Assembly (NCBI GenBank): GCA_021832345.1
Contig: JAKBKY010000007.1
Coordinates: 62,001 to 126,000 of the forward strand
DNA length: 64,000 nucleotides
From: a bacterium
GTDB lineage: Bacteria; Vulcanimicrobiota; Vulcanimicrobiia; Vulcanimicrobiales; Vulcanimicrobiaceae
Reading direction: 5' to 3'
Shown here: one piece after another, positions 16,500-27,253 of the stretch
Layout: each line of letters starts with the position of its first letter
Numbering within the stretch: position 1 is the stretch's first letter
Notes under the pieces: generated by a model
Database searches by the model: none
What the model was told of the DNA's origin: nothing
Seen by the model: the letters and a program-made list of their open reading frames with translations, nothing else
Made by a program: the position numbers and the translations under genes

Positions 16500-18847
16500 T
16501 GCTTGGCGCTCCCGGTCCAGCTCCAATCGCGAATCTCGGGCATGTCTTCGCCGTAGGTCCTCACGTAGATTCGATGCTCGACGAGTCGATCGCGAATCAG
16601 TTGTCTGACGTGCGCCGCCCGCTCGCTCAATCGAGGCACCCGGTCGATGGCATCTCCGGCGAGATGGAAGCGATCGATCTGGTTGAGAACCGTCATATCG
16701 AACGGGGTCGTAGTGGTTCCCTTCTCTTGATAGCCGTGGACGTGCAGATTATCGTGGTTTGTGCGCCGGTAGGTGAGGCGATGGACGAGCCCGGGATAGC
16801 CGTGAAATGCAAAGATGATGGGTTTATCGCTCGTAAATATCGAGTCGAAGTCACGGTTGGAGAGCCCGTGAGGGTGCTCGCTCTGCGGGCGCAAGCGCAT
16901 CAGGTCGACGACGTTGACGACGCGTACGCGCATCTCCGGGACGTGCTGCCGCAAGAAATCCACTGCTGCCAGCGTTTCAAGCGTCGGCACGTCGCCGGCA
17001 CAGGCCATCACGACATCGGGCTCCGCTCCATCGTCGTTACTCGCCCACGACCAGATGCCCAGGCCTTGCGTGCAATGAGCTACTGCGGACTCGATGCTGG
17101 TCCATTGGAGCTCCGGTTGCTTTCCGGCAACCACCACGTTGATGTAGTTGCTGCTGCGCAGGCAGTGATCCATGACCGATAGGAGCGTGTTTGCATCCGG
17201 AGGCAGGTAGATGCGGATGACGTCGCTGGATTTGTTCATCACGACGTCGAGGAAGCCGGGATCCTGGTGGGTGAAGCCGTTGTGGTCTTGCCGCCAGACA
17301 TGTGAGGTGATGAGGTAGTTGAACGATGCGATGGGCGTGCGCCACGGGATGCTATTGGTTGCCTCGATCCACTTCGCATGCTGATTGAACATCGAATCCA
17401 CGACATGGATGAACGCTTCGTACGAGGTGAAGACGCCGTGGCGACCGGTGAGAAGGTAGCCTTCAAGCCAGCCCTGACATGAGTGTTCGCTCAATATCTC
17501 CATCACTCGCCCGTCCGGAGCGACATGGTCGTCGCCCGGTAGAATGCGGGCTGTCGAACAACGATCCGTGACCTCAAAGAGCGCATCGAGTCGATTCGAT
17601 GCCGTCTCATCGGGGGCGAAGATGCGGAAGTTGTTCGGATTGGCGCGCATGGTGTCCCGCAGAAACGAGCCCACCACGGTCGTGGCTGCCGAGCGCGTTT
17701 CACCCGGTGAAGCGATCGTGACCGCAGCTCGGCGAAAATCAGGCAGGTCGAGCGGGCGAAGCAACTCACCGCCGTTGGCGTTCGGATTGGCGCTCATGCG
17801 TCGATCTCCGTGTGGCGCCAGGCTTGCGAGCTCGGGGAGAAGTCGTCCCGTTTGGTCGAAGAGTTGCTCCGGGTGATACGAGCGCATCCAGGCTTCAAAC
17901 TGGAGTAAGTGCTCGGGCTTGCGTTCGAAATCTCCAATTGGAATCTGATGAGCGCGGAACGTTCCCTCGATGGGAATGCCGTCAACTTCCTTGGGCCCGG
18001 TCCAGCCTTTCGGTGTGCGCAGCACGATTGCGGGCCAACGCGGCCGAGCGGTGAATCCATTCGCGCGCGCGTCTCTCTGAATGACGCGAATGTGCGCTAA
18101 CGCCGTATCGAGCGCCGACGCGAGCGCCGCATGAACGATCGCTGGGTCATCGCCTGCTACGATGACGGGGTCGTATCCGTATCCTCGGAGCAGGGAGAGT
18201 AACTCCTCGTCGTCGATCCGCGCCAGGATCGTAGGGCCCGAGAGTTTATAGCCGTTGAGGTGGAGAATCGGGAGTACCGCGCCATCTCGTACGGGGTTGA
18301 GAAACTTGTTGCCGTGCCAGCTCGTCGCGAGCGCACCGGTCTCGGCCTCACCGTCGCCGATGACGCAGCACACGAAGAGGTCCGGATTGTCGAAGGCGGC
18401 GCCATAGGCATGCAGCAAGCTGTAGCCAAGCTCGCCTCCCTCGTGAATGGAGCCGGGAACGTCGGGCGATACGTGGCTTGGAATGCCGCCGGGAAACGAA
18501 AATTGCCGAAAGAGCCGGCGCAGGCCGGTCTCATCTTGCGAGATATGCGAATAACGCTCGGTGTAGGTGCCTTCGAGGTACGCATTGGCCACGACAGCCG
18601 GGCCGCCGTGCCCGGGGCCGGCGATGAAGATCGCGTCCAGATCGTTCTCTCGAATCAGGCGGTTCATATGTGCGTAGACCAAGTTGAGGCCAGGCGAGGT
18701 TCCCCAATGCCCTAACAGGCGCTTTTTGATATGTTCGAGCCGCAGTGGTTCGCGTAGCAGTGGGTTATCCAGCAGGTAGATCTGCCCGATGCTCAGATAG
18801 TTGGCCGCACGCCAATACGCATCGATGTCGTCCAGCTCTATGGTCAT
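16496..18847 (-). CDS. xfp: Xylulose-5-phosphate/fructose-6-phosphate phosphoketolase
   Basis: A 783-residue ThDP enzyme with all phosphoketolase landmarks: [53 protein letters not shown], the ThDP/Mg site [27 protein letters not shown] and [14 protein letters not shown]. It splits xylulose-5-P (and/or fructose-6-P) with phosphate to acetyl phosphate plus glyceraldehyde-3-P or erythrose-4-P. It overlaps the H+-ATPase gene upstream and the acetate kinase gene downstream by four bases each, so expression is tightly coupled. Confidence 0.96.
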   Translation of the reverse strand: MTIELDDIDAYWRAANYLSIGQIYLLDNPLLREPLRLEHIKKRLLGHWGTSPGLNLVYAHMNRLIRENDLDAIFIAGPGHGGPAVVANAYLEGTYTERYSHISQDETGLRRLFRQFSFPGGIPSHVSPDVPGSIHEGGELGYSLLHAYGAAFDNPDLFVCCVIGDGEAETGALATSWHGNKFLNPVRDGAVLPILHLNGYKLSGPTILARIDDEELLSLLRGYGYDPVIVAGDDPAIVHAALASALDTALAHIRVIQRDARANGFTARPRWPAIVLRTPKGWTGPKEVDGIPIEGTFRAHQIPIGDFERKPEHLLQFEAWMRSYHPEQLFDQTGRLLPELASLAPHGDRRMSANPNANGGELLRPLDLPDFRRAAVTIASPGETRSAATTVVGSFLRDTMRANPNNFRIFAPDETASNRLDALFEVTDRCSTARILPGDDHVAPDGRVMEILSEHSCQGWLEGYLLTGRHGVFTSYEAFIHVVDSMFNQHAKWIEATNSIPWRTPIASFNYLITSHVWRQDHNGFTHQDPGFLDVVMNKSSDVIRIYLPPDANTLLSVMDHCLRSSNYINVVVAGKQPELQWTSIESAVAHCTQGLGIWSWASNDDGAEPDVVMACAGDVPTLETLAAVDFLRQHVPEMRVRVVNVVDLMRLRPQSEHPHGLSNRDFDSIFTSDKPIIFAFHGYPGLVHRLTYRRTNHDNLHVHGYQEKGTTTTPFDMTVLNQIDRFHLAGDAIDRVPRLSERAAHVRQLIRDRLVEHRIYVRTYGEDMPEIRDWSWTGSAKH

Positions 18848-21186
18848 GTTGAACTCCTCGCTTCAGGGAGCGGCACGTTAGATAGAACGGGAGGGGAAGC
18901 GTCGAGCCCGATTCCAAACGCACGATAGATGGGCAGCTTCATTGCCAAGAGCAGTATGCCCCAAACCAACACGGCTGCCAGCGTCTCGCCGACGACCGCC
19001 GGCGGCAGCGGCGGCATCAGTATACCGCGTAAAGCCATGAAGGATGCGCCGGCGACGGCCAGCGCCGCAGTGCATACGAGAAAGAGTGACGGTCGTTCGC
19101 GAAAGATTGCCTCTCGCTCGCGAAGGGCGAGGATAGCAACCTGCCCCATGCAGGCCATCGCGAGGAACGCGAGTCCGCGCAGTGCTGCAAGATCGAGATG
19201 CGCGGCATTGCGTTCAATGAACAAGATGCCTAAGATCGCAGAGGAGGTGAAGAGCGCGATGATTGCCGATGCCCTCACCAGGCGACCAACCTTCCAGGCG
19301 TCAAACCCCTGCGACGGCGCGACACGATCCGTAGAGATCGACAGCGTCACAAAATCGTTGAAAATGAGCAACGCGACCATCAGGGTTGGAGTGAGGACGA
19401 AATGAAAGAAGATGAAGAACGCGACGCTCGTCACGAACACGATTTCAAAGTATTTCACAATCTTGGCGACAACATACGTCAGCATCCGTTGATAGACGCA
19501 CCGGCTGATATCGATCGCTTCGCGCATCCCACCGAGACCGGGCTGCGTCAAAATGATACTGGCGGCCGCTTTCGCAACGTCCGTGGCATTCGAGACCGCG
19601 ACGCCCACGTTGGCTGCCCGCAGCGATGGGGCGTCGTTCACCCCGTCGCCGGTCATCCCAACGATGTGACCGGCAGCCTGCTCCCGTTGCACGATGTGCA
19701 GCTTCTCTTCCGGGTAGACCGACGCATCGACCGAGCTTGGTGGAATGCCGATCTGCGCTGCAACGTGGAGAGCGGTCTCCCGGCCATCCCCGGTCAGCAT
19801 CCGCACCTCGACACCTCGCGAGCGAATATCGGAGATGAGCTGTGCGGCATCGGGGCGCGGAGGGTCGGAGAGACCGATCAGCCCTACCGCCACTCTCTGC
19901 GCTCCGGTCGTCACGGTGACACCGATCGCGCGGTCGCCCATGGCCGCGAGCGCGCCTACATCCAAGAACGGTACGCCGAGGAACGACGGCTCGCCCTTTG
20001 CGATGGTCTCCATGGAACCATCGGGCAGTCTCACCGAGGCTTCGGAGCGTTTCGTCTTCGGATCGAACGGCACGATGTGTTCGACCGTAAAGGCCTTCCC
20101 CGGTTGCTCCTTTTGAGTCGCCGCAGCTAGAATCGCGAGGTCGATGGGGTCTTGACCAGAAGCGTCCGAGGCGGCGGCGGCGAAATGCAGGACATCATCG
20201 TCCGAGTACGGAGCAGAGGCTCGCACGTCGGCAACCCGGATCGTATTCATCGTGAGCGTTCCGGTCTTGTCGCTACAGAGGACATCCATCGATGCTGCAT
20301 CTTCCATTGCCGTTAAATGCGTCACGAGAACGCCCGACTTGGCTAGCGCGAGTGCGCCGAGCGCCGTTGCGAGCGTAAACGCGGCAGGTAAGGCCACTGG
20401 GATCGAAGCCAGCAAAACCACCAGCGCGAAGATCACGATCTCGGAGATGGCGACATGCATTAGAAAGACCGGGACGCCGACAAGCAGGACGACGGCGGCA
20501 CCGGCTATCGCGAGCATCCGTACGACGCCGAGGATCATGCGCTCGACGCTGCCGACGGTTCGAACGTCGCGCATGAGTTCGGCGGTTGTTCCGAACTTCG
20601 TTTGTGCCGCGGTAGCGACGACGAGGCCGACGGCGTCGCCACGTGTCACGGTTGATCCGGCATAGACAACATCGGGTGGAGCTGCATCGCGAGGAAGCGA
20701 CTCGCCGGTGAGAACCGCTTGATCGATCTGCACGGTTCCACTGGTGAGTTTCAGGTCGGCGGGGACGACATCCCCGACGATCAGGCGAACGACGTCATCG
20801 GGGACGACTTCGCGCGCTGAGAGCGTCGACCACGCCCCATCACGTAGAACCTTTGCGTGTACGACCAGGCGCGCTCGCAGCAAATCGAAGGCGCGCTGCG
20901 CACGCCGTTCTTGGAAAAACGCCAGCACCACGTTAAAGACGAGAAGAAAGGCGACTGCCGCAGCATCGCTATAGCGCTGTGTGACGAGCGCAAGGGCGAT
21001 GGTGGCTTCCAGGAGCCACGGGATCGGCGACCAGAACTTGCCAAGCAGATCCAGGAGCGGATGCTGCTTCGCCGGAGCGATCTCGTTGGGGCCGTGCTGC
21101 AGGAGAGCCGCTTGCGCTTGCGCCGACGTGAGGCCCGGAGGAGAGGCCTGCGAGGGTTGATTCGGGCTTGATTGAGTTTCCTTCAT
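18844..21186 (-). CDS. P-type (P3A-like) proton-exporting ATPase
   Basis: A 780-residue P-type ATPase. It has N-terminal cation-ATPase-N ([19 protein letters not shown]), actuator loop [10 protein letters not shown], a PVALP motif in the ion-path helix ([13 protein letters not shown]), the phosphorylation site [14 protein letters not shown]-binding [10 protein letters not shown], hinge [13 protein letters not shown] and about 10 membrane helices. PVALPA and overall length match PMA1-like plasma-membrane H+-ATPases lacking the eukaryotic regulatory tail; an ion other than H+ is possible. ATG 21186 precedes MKETQSSP. The open frame upstream to 21564 overlaps mobB and has no family resemblance. 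First gene of the phosphoketolase operon. Confidence 0.93.
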   Translation of the reverse strand: MKETQSSPNQPSQASPPGLTSAQAQAALLQHGPNEIAPAKQHPLLDLLGKFWSPIPWLLEATIALALVTQRYSDAAAVAFLLVFNVVLAFFQERRAQRAFDLLRARLVVHAKVLRDGAWSTLSAREVVPDDVVRLIVGDVVPADLKLTSGTVQIDQAVLTGESLPRDAAPPDVVYAGSTVTRGDAVGLVVATAAQTKFGTTAELMRDVRTVGSVERMILGVVRMLAIAGAAVVLLVGVPVFLMHVAISEIVIFALVVLLASIPVALPAAFTLATALGALALAKSGVLVTHLTAMEDAASMDVLCSDKTGTLTMNTIRVADVRASAPYSDDDVLHFAAAASDASGQDPIDLAILAAATQKEQPGKAFTVEHIVPFDPKTKRSEASVRLPDGSMETIAKGEPSFLGVPFLDVGALAAMGDRAIGVTVTTGAQRVAVGLIGLSDPPRPDAAQLISDIRSRGVEVRMLTGDGRETALHVAAQIGIPPSSVDASVYPEEKLHIVQREQAAGHIVGMTGDGVNDAPSLRAANVGVAVSNATDVAKAAASIILTQPGLGGMREAIDISRCVYQRMLTYVVAKIVKYFEIVFVTSVAFFIFFHFVLTPTLMVALLIFNDFVTLSISTDRVAPSQGFDAWKVGRLVRASAIIALFTSSAILGILFIERNAAHLDLAALRGLAFLAMACMGQVAILALREREAIFRERPSLFLVCTAALAVAGASFMALRGILMPPLPPAVVGETLAAVLVWGILLLAMKLPIYRAFGIGLDASPPVLSNVPLPEARSST

Positions 21187-21268
21187 GCGGGCTGTCGCTC
21201 CCAAGCAACCAATGCGCATCTGCCAACCTGGTCGTGTGCGCTGCCAACGAAGCCATGGCTGGTGCTGG

Positions 21269-21853
21269 CTATGCTGTACCCACTTGTTCGCACCCGCAAC
21301 CACACATGGCAGGGCCGCACTGAGCGCGGTTTGACGCGAAAGCGACGCGCCGCAGATACTCGGCAAGCGCTCCGATCTGTGTCCAGTCGAAATGTGGGCA
21401 GTCATCCTCGGACGCCGCATCGCCGACGGTCGCGATGTAGGGACCGGCGGGAATGCGACGGCTGCCGGCGATGCCGCTGCGCCGTACCAGAATTTTGGGC
21501 AGCGGCGAATCGGCGAAGCCTTCCACGAAAACGAGATCGGCGTCGTCAACTCGTCGCAGCGCAACGTTCAGCGAATCCTCGATCGTCCCGACCGCGCCGG
21601 GACGATTGTAGATGCGATCGACGATGCCACACGGCCCTACGAGCAGCGTTCGTGCGACGCCGGCGGCCGCAGCGCGCCCCGTGTCGCGCCGCGGGTCGTC
21701 CAAGGCGTCTTGATGCATGTGATGTTTGACCATCGCGACGCGAATGCCGACTGCCTGCAACCGCGGCGTGAGACGTTCGATCAACGTGGTCTTGCCTGCG
21801 TTCTTGAAACCGACGACGGCAAGTACCGTCGCAGAGAGCGACGCCGTATTCAC
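21269..21853 (-). CDS. mobB: Molybdopterin-guanine dinucleotide biosynthesis protein MobB
   Basis: A 194-residue P-loop protein: VLAVVGFKNAGKTTLIERL (Walker A), VAMVKHHMHQDALDDPRRDTGRAAAAG, LVFVEGF and PLPKILV. MobB is the GTP-binding helper in making the bis-MGD cofactor used by DMSO-reductase-family enzymes, two of which are encoded within 16 kb. The start is GTG 21853, one base after the porin stop, so it is read with the porin. The C-terminal Cys cluster (CGPAMCGCGCEQ) is unusual and might bind metal. Confidence 0.88.
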   Translation of the reverse strand: MNTASLSATVLAVVGFKNAGKTTLIERLTPRLQAVGIRVAMVKHHMHQDALDDPRRDTGRAAAAGVARTLLVGPCGIVDRIYNRPGAVGTIEDSLNVALRRVDDADLVFVEGFADSPLPKILVRRSGIAGSRRIPAGPYIATVGDAASEDDCPHFDWTQIGALAEYLRRVAFASNRAQCGPAMCGCGCEQVGTA

Positions 21854-21854
21854 C

Positions 21855-23351
21855 TTAGAAGTCGTATTCGAGTTGGGTGCGGTTGTAGACGAAGTAGGGC
21901 AGGGTCGAGGCAAACGGCAGATTCGTCGCCGTACGGGCGCCCCAACGATCGCGCAGCGACCATCCGCGATACGGCCCCTTGCGGACGTTGTTGAAGAAGT
22001 AGGTGAGGTCCACATCGGTCTCCGCAGCGCGGCTCAGGGCGATCACGTTGCTGTAATCGTAGCGAGCCGCACTGAAGATGGCCCGGAAGCGCTTGTTGTT
22101 GGTTGTAAGCACGGCTGCCAGTTTGTACGACATACCGGCACTGCCGCGATCGGCCATGCCTTGCGTCATGCTTGTAGTGAAGAGCGGATCGGTCGCATAC
22201 CCGAAGGTATACGGCGAGGCCAAGCCGCCATAGGCATACGTGAAGGTGCCGTTGGCGTTCGGCGCACAGGCCGGGGAGCCGCCGCTGGGCAGGAAGTAGT
22301 TGATCGGGCAACCGCCGGCAAGCGTCCCCGTGCGCCACGGAATGTTGTCGTAGCCAAACGACAGCACGATGTTGCGGTTCAGCTTCTCACCGATCTGTGC
22401 GCCGAAGACGCTGCTATTGATCTGACCGACGAGCGCGCTGCCTGCGTTGCGTTCGCTGCCGTACTGCACGGCCAGATACGGCTTGTTGCGCGATTTCTTC
22501 ATCGTGAAACGGCCGTCGAACCAGAACAGGTTTGCAATGTTCGTGAATTGATAGACGCTGGCCATCGCCGAGAAGCCCGATCTCTTCGGGGCATACTTGA
22601 CGTCACCGTAGGTCCAGCCCGACGTCGGGTTCATGGTAGGGCTCGTCAGGAGCGTACTCTTATCGAAGAGCGACGAAACGCGACTCTCCCAACGAATCAT
22701 GCGGGAGACGCTCACCGACCAGTCCCGATTGAGCTGATAGCCCAGAACCGCGCCTTGGAAGAACACCGGCTTCATGCGCGAATCCGAGGCGTTAGCCCAC
22801 GCCGTGTTGTAGAGCTGATTGCCGGCCTTTGCGAAAAGGCCGTGCTGCTGATACTTCACATAGGCTTCACCAAGGGTGCTCAAGCCGAACCCCGGCAGCG
22901 TAGTATCCACGCGCGAGAACTGCGCCGGTTGGCACGATCCGGCCGGCGTGTAGTTAGCCGCATTGGAGCACACTCCGTTGGCGCCCAAGGGATTGGCGTA
23001 GACGTAGGTTGCGCCGAGCGAGAAGGGTGAGTTTGCAAAGCGATACTCGCCGTGCAGGCTCAGGGCCGCGTTAAACGCCGCTTGGTTCGGCACCGGAATG
23101 CCGGCGCTGGCGTTCTGGCGGGTGAAATAGTACGACCGGAAGTAGCCGCTGTAGGTAAACGGTTTCGGGGTCGCTTTGGTCTTCGGCGCTCTCCCCTGCG
23201 CAACGACCTGCTTCTTCGGCAGTATGTCCTGCGTTGTCGCTGACGTAAGCGACGCGTTGGCGGCTCGCACCGGAGACGTAAGACTGATACCAAACATTAC
23301 GATAAACGTCGCAGCCATCAAGAGACGGATAAAGAAGCGCGTTTGTGTCAT
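21855..23351 (-). CDS. OprD-like outer-membrane porin
   Basis: A 498-residue protein with a signal peptide (1-30, SPVRA-AN), a short linker, then FTYSGYFRSYYFTRQN and alternating amphipathic strands to a C-terminal aromatic residue (NRTQLEYDF), the barrel-assembly signal. PFSLGATYVYANPLG, FSRVDTTLPGFGLSTLGEAYV and the internal layout resemble OprD/OpdA-type substrate-specific porins. It is an outer-membrane channel, perhaps for the anionic substrate of the divergently encoded Rieske/Mo enzyme; that link is inferred from position. It shares a 148-bp divergent promoter region with the Rieske gene. Confidence 0.82.
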   Translation of the reverse strand: MTQTRFFIRLLMAATFIVMFGISLTSPVRAANASLTSATTQDILPKKQVVAQGRAPKTKATPKPFTYSGYFRSYYFTRQNASAGIPVPNQAAFNAALSLHGEYRFANSPFSLGATYVYANPLGANGVCSNAANYTPAGSCQPAQFSRVDTTLPGFGLSTLGEAYVKYQQHGLFAKAGNQLYNTAWANASDSRMKPVFFQGAVLGYQLNRDWSVSVSRMIRWESRVSSLFDKSTLLTSPTMNPTSGWTYGDVKYAPKRSGFSAMASVYQFTNIANLFWFDGRFTMKKSRNKPYLAVQYGSERNAGSALVGQINSSVFGAQIGEKLNRNIVLSFGYDNIPWRTGTLAGGCPINYFLPSGGSPACAPNANGTFTYAYGGLASPYTFGYATDPLFTTSMTQGMADRGSAGMSYKLAAVLTTNNKRFRAIFSAARYDYSNVIALSRAAETDVDLTYFFNNVRKGPYRGWSLRDRWGARTATNLPFASTLPYFVYNRTQLEYDF

Positions 23352-23499
23352 GTCATAGTTCCCAACCCTTCGCTACCGACGATACATCGCAGGTGGGAAA
23401 AAGCCGGGGAAATGCAACGAACAAGCTTCTTGGAAACGCCCCGTATCTTCCCCGTATCTTCCCAAATGCAAACGACAATGAGGCTGGAGGTGCGGGCGC

Positions 23500-23994
23500 A
23501 TGAAGATGAATCGGCGCGAAAGTATAGCGGTGATCGCCGCCGCCTCGGCGGTCGTGGCCGCCTCTCCTCTCGACGGCCTTGTAGGTTATGCAAGCCCTGC
23601 GTCGGCGCCTCGCGTAAAGGTTGGCACGAAGATCGAGCTCGACCGTACCGGTCGGCTTTCGTTCGCTTACCCTACGGCGGCGCAGCCGGCGGAGGCCGTC
23701 CAACTCGCCGACGGACGTATCGTCGCCTATAGCCGTATCTGCACCCACATGGGTTGCCCGGTCGACTATCGCCCGAAGGAGCAGTCCTTCGTGTGCCCCT
23801 GTCATCAGAGCCGTTTTTCCGCTCGTGCGAAGGGGCGCGTGTTGGACGGGCCTGCACCACGCCGGCTTCCGGAGATCGCTCTCGAGGTCGATGCGCGTGG
23901 CGACATCTATGCCGTCGGTATCTCTGCCCCGCCCTTCGGTGCAGCGGAGACCGTGCGTGCGGTCGAGGCAATCTATCGGGAGGTGGCGCCGTGA
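23500..23994 (+). CDS. Rieske 2Fe-2S subunit (AioB/IdrB-like)
   Basis: A 164-residue exported Rieske protein. A signal-anchor begins MKMNRRESIAVIAAASAVVA (a weak twin-arginine pattern, as in AioB). The cluster ligands are CTHMGC (C and H) and CPCHQS (C and H), followed by GRVLDGPAPRRLPEI, the AioB/IdrB-type tail. Such subunits pass electrons from a Mo enzyme to c-type cytochromes in the periplasm. GGAGGT lies 8 bases before the ATG and the stop overlaps the start (GTGA) of the Mo-enzyme gene. The order small subunit then large subunit is that of aioBA. Confidence 0.87.
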   Translation: MKMNRRESIAVIAAASAVVAASPLDGLVGYASPASAPRVKVGTKIELDRTGRLSFAYPTAAQPAEAVQLADGRIVAYSRICTHMGCPVDYRPKEQSFVCPCHQSRFSARAKGRVLDGPAPRRLPEIALEVDARGDIYAVGISAPPFGAAETVRAVEAIYREVAP

Positions 23995-26102
23995 AACGTT
24001 CTGCATTGTTCCCTGCATTGATCGCGGCAGCGGGAAAAGACGACACGCGCGAGTATGCGACGAGTTGTCGTTTCTGCAATGTCGGCTGTGGGTACCGCGT
24101 CTTGGTGGGGAGGCACCTGAAGCCGCAGAGTCCAGATTTGCCGGTGGTGACGCTGCCCGACGGAAAGTTCGTCGAGTTGGTGCCGGATGCTGCCTGTCCG
24201 GTGAATCAGGGCGACTACTCCGTGCGCGGTGCGTTTCTTTCCGAGAGCCTCTACACCGGTGGCGGTCCTACCTCGGATCGGCTGCTCCATCCGATGGTTC
24301 GCGTGAAGGACCGGCTGGTGCGGGCCTCATGGGACGACGCGCTCGATCTCGTGGGGACTCGCCTCAAAGGATACTTGGAACGCTACGGCCCCGAGAGCCT
24401 AGGCCTCTATCACGCCGATTGGTTCGGAGGCGAGAATGCCTATGCGTACATGAAGCTCGCCAAGATGCTCGGCATTAAGAACTACGACATCAGCGGACGG
24501 TTGTGCGCCGCGAGCGGCGCCGCCGGCCTCATGCGCTCGCTGGGCAACGGGACTCATCCCTGGGCCCTTGAGGACATCGAGCATGCGGAGACGATCGTGC
24601 TTGCCGGTGCGAACGCCTCGGCCTCGCTTTCCGCAGCCTACGATCGCGTCTTCGCGCGAGCGCAAAGCGGCGGCGCAAAGCTGATCGTCGTCGACGTGCG
24701 TCGCACCCTTCCGGCTCGCAACGCCGGGCGGTACGGCATGTTCCTCGAAATACGCCCCGGCACCGATGTCGCGCTCTACAATGCGATCGGCAACGTCCTG
24801 ATCGCCGAAGGGCTGGTCGATCGCGCCTTCGTCGACGCGCACACCGCCGATTTCGACACCTACCGCGCCTTCGTTGCGCAACGCTATACTCCCGAGCGCG
24901 CGGCGCAGATCACCGGCCTAACCGCCGAGCAGATTCGGCAGGCCGCACGTACAATCGGGCGGTCCAAGGCAACGCTCTTCCTCTCGGGTAAGGGCCTCGA
25001 GCATCAGGCTCACGGCGTGGATATGATCTGCTCGTTCATCAACCTGGCGCTCGTGACCGGGAACATGGGCAAACCCGGAGGCTCGTACTCTCCGCTCGGC
25101 GGGCACCAAGGCTCGATCGTCAATCCTCCGCTCTTCGCAGGCCAACTCGGCGATGTCACGATCCCGAATCGTACGATCTTTCAGATGTACGATCAGATCG
25201 AACGCGGGACGCAAAAAGCCTTGCTCTTGGCAAGCGTACAGCAAATCGTGAATTTCCCGGACGCCGATCGCTTCCGGAGCATTCTCTCGGGGAAGCTCGA
25301 ATTCTTGGTTGTGACCGACATCTACCCGAATGATGTGACCGCTCTGGCCGACGTGGTGTTTCCGGCGGCGTCCTGGGGCGAGACTCCGTTCACGTCGACC
25401 AACACCGAACGACGCGTGCGTTTCTACGAGGCCTTTGCTCCGGTTCCCGGCGAGGCCCGCCCGGATTGGGTCGTCCCCGCCGAGCTTGGCAAGCGGATGG
25501 GGTATGCCAAGGAGTTTGGGTGGAAGGATGCCGAGCAAATCTTCGACGAGATGAAAACGGGGCAGCCCTTTGCCGGTCTGACGTATGCACGCATGCGAGC
25601 CTCAAAGTCGACGAACTATCAGATGCCTGTGCCGACCGCGCACTCCGAGGGCACCGTGCGGCTCTATACCGACGGTCGTTTCCCGACGCCCGACGGGCGC
25701 GCGAAGATCTGGGCACTGGAGTACCTCCCGCAGCCTGAACCACCCTCACGCGATTATCCATTTACGCTCGTGACCGGACGCGCCAACGATAACTGGCAGA
25801 GCGGATACATATTTAGCCGGACGCCGCAACTTGTTGCTCGGCTCCCGCGAAATTACGTGCGCATCAACCCCGGCGACGCGCATCGCCTAGGAGTGCAGGA
25901 TGGGAAAACCGTGCGCGTACGGACGCGACGCGGATCCATCGATATCGTCGCGCACGTCACCGATAATGTTCCGCCCGGCGTGATCTTCACGTTATGGGGC
26001 TACCCTGACAGTCTCACGAACGTGCTGACCATCAATGTCCGAGACCCAATTTCTCAGACGCCGTGTTACAAAGCCTGTGCGGCATCCGTAGAACGCGTCT
26101 AG
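23991..26102 (+). CDS. Rieske-partnered molybdopterin oxidoreductase (AioA-related, atypical)
   Basis: A 703-residue bis-MGD enzyme of the DMSO reductase family. Start is GTG 23991 (GGGAGGT upstream); C26-x2-C29-x3-C33 (SCRFCNVGCGY) binds the FeS cluster and CPVNQGDYSVRG follows. The CxFCxVGCGY form, the SVRG region (S77 may sit near the place of the ligand lost in arsenite oxidase) and the Rieske partner point to AioA/IdrA relatives. However GRLCAASGAAG carries C172 where Nap/Fdh enzymes have their Mo-ligating Cys and AioA has Ala, and AioA is about 820 residues. The substrate (arsenite, iodate, nitrate, selenate or another oxyanion) is open. Export would rely on the partner's signal because none is seen here. 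Confidence 0.8.
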   Translation: MKRSALFPALIAAAGKDDTREYATSCRFCNVGCGYRVLVGRHLKPQSPDLPVVTLPDGKFVELVPDAACPVNQGDYSVRGAFLSESLYTGGGPTSDRLLHPMVRVKDRLVRASWDDALDLVGTRLKGYLERYGPESLGLYHADWFGGENAYAYMKLAKMLGIKNYDISGRLCAASGAAGLMRSLGNGTHPWALEDIEHAETIVLAGANASASLSAAYDRVFARAQSGGAKLIVVDVRRTLPARNAGRYGMFLEIRPGTDVALYNAIGNVLIAEGLVDRAFVDAHTADFDTYRAFVAQRYTPERAAQITGLTAEQIRQAARTIGRSKATLFLSGKGLEHQAHGVDMICSFINLALVTGNMGKPGGSYSPLGGHQGSIVNPPLFAGQLGDVTIPNRTIFQMYDQIERGTQKALLLASVQQIVNFPDADRFRSILSGKLEFLVVTDIYPNDVTALADVVFPAASWGETPFTSTNTERRVRFYEAFAPVPGEARPDWVVPAELGKRMGYAKEFGWKDAEQIFDEMKTGQPFAGLTYARMRASKSTNYQMPVPTAHSEGTVRLYTDGRFPTPDGRAKIWALEYLPQPEPPSRDYPFTLVTGRANDNWQSGYIFSRTPQLVARLPRNYVRINPGDAHRLGVQDGKTVRVRTRRGSIDIVAHVTDNVPPGVIFTLWGYPDSLTNVLTINVRDPISQTPCYKACAASVERV

Positions 26103-26168
26103 ATGGGATAATCACGTACGCGAATTACACTGCACGGAGCAGTAACACGACCGATATCGAGAGGAACA

Positions 26169-26738
26169 ATGTATATGCGGATTGTTAGCTTCGCCGTGAC
26201 GATGGTGCTAGGCGTTCTAATCGTCACCGGATGTTCGAAGCAAGCGTCGACCGCACAGTCGACGACTGCACCCACGAGGACAACGGCAGCGCCCAGCAGC
26301 ACAAGCCGGCCATTGGGCCGGAGCGTCGCGCCTGTGCCGACGCGGAGAACGGCAGTGACGACCGCTTCGACGAGGACGGCCAAACCGTTGATCCAGAAAG
26401 TCGTCTCTACGCCGGTCTTGAAAACAAGCCCGCCCGCGACCGCCGCAGCGACCCGGCCGTCGCCGACTTCGATCCCGAGTGCGGCGAGTGCCGTTGTCGC
26501 CACCGGCGATGCGGCGCACGGCAAGGAACTCTATATGCAAAGCTGTTCCGCGTGCCACGGAGCCGCCGGACAAGGGAGTTACGGTCCATCGCTGCAGAAC
26601 GAGGCATCGCGCAAGAATCTCGCCCAAACGATCGCATTGATCAAAACCCCGAAACCACCCATGCCGAAACTCTATCCGGGGAGTTTGAACGATAAGGATG
26701 TGTTGGACATCGCCACATACGTGGAATCGCTGAAATAA
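26169..26738 (+). CDS. Lipid-anchored c-type cytochrome with Thr/Ser/Pro linker
   Basis: A 189-residue protein with a lipoprotein signal (VLGVLIVTGCSKQ, lipidated C22), a long low-complexity Thr/Ala/Ser/Pro linker (residues 25-110), and a single class I cytochrome domain with CSACH as haem-c site and PPMPKLY supplying the Met ligand. It would be a tethered electron carrier able to swing from the inner face of the outer or cytoplasmic membrane, and is the first of three cytochromes after the Mo enzyme. GAGAGGAAC precedes the ATG. Confidence 0.88.
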   Translation: MYMRIVSFAVTMVLGVLIVTGCSKQASTAQSTTAPTRTTAAPSSTSRPLGRSVAPVPTRRTAVTTASTRTAKPLIQKVVSTPVLKTSPPATAAATRPSPTSIPSAASAVVATGDAAHGKELYMQSCSACHGAAGQGSYGPSLQNEASRKNLAQTIALIKTPKPPMPKLYPGSLNDKDVLDIATYVESLK

Positions 26739-26840
26739 CGGTTCGAAACGAGTTCTTCTCAGGAAATTCCCAATAACTGCATCGTGCGGTGTTAATGTTA
26801 CCGTCGAAAGAGTTTCGCTCGCTTGATAGGAAGTACTGTC

Positions 26841-27206
26841 GTGAAGAGGTTCTGGCCTGCGATCGCGTTAGCGACGATCGCCGTGTCGGCGCTCGCAGGT
26901 TGTGGGAGCGGTTTCGGGTCATCGACCGGCAGCCACGCCCGGGTATCTACCGTCAGTGAGGTCCGGGTATCTACCGTCAACCATGCCCGGGGAGACGTTG
27001 CGAAGGGCGGGCAGCTCTTCTTCGAATACTGCTCGGGCTGCCATACGCCGGGCGTCGGGTTGGAGAACTTTGCGAAGACCGCCGCCTTCATCAAACATCC
27101 TGTGGTCTTTCTAGATCCCTCCAAGTCGCCGATGCCCGGGTTCTATCCGAGCCCACTCACGGGAAAGGACGTCAACGACATAGCGGCTTACCTTCTCTCG
27201 GTCTAA
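26841..27206 (+). CDS. Short lipid-anchored c-type cytochrome
   Basis: A 121-residue protein from GTG 26841 (AGGA upstream), with lipobox ALAGCGSG and one haem site CSGCH; SPMPGFYPS gives the axial Met. The linker holds a direct repeat: RVSTVSEV and RVSTVNHA are coded by two copies of CGGGTATCTACCGTCA. The fold and spacing match the preceding gene's cytochrome domain, so the two probably arose by duplication. Likely electron acceptor or relay for the Rieske/Mo enzyme. Confidence 0.85.
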   Translation: MKRFWPAIALATIAVSALAGCGSGFGSSTGSHARVSTVSEVRVSTVNHARGDVAKGGQLFFEYCSGCHTPGVGLENFAKTAAFIKHPVVFLDPSKSPMPGFYPSPLTGKDVNDIAAYLLSV

Positions 27207-27253
27207 TCTCGCACTTCGCGAAGCTCCATTGTCGACCCCATAAGGAGGGCACC

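Noticed and set aside
21187-21564. N-terminal extension of the P-type ATPase reading frame
   Set aside because: The added 126 residues are unlike the family and overlap mobB; a good start exists at 21186.
23500-26102. Firm naming as aioBA arsenite oxidase
   Set aside because: Length, the Cys at the Mo-ligand region and lack of neighbouring arsenic genes prevent a confident substrate call.
26740-26765. GGTTCGAAAC resembling a tRNA T-loop
   Set aside because: No acceptor, anticodon or D-arm pairing can be drawn around it.
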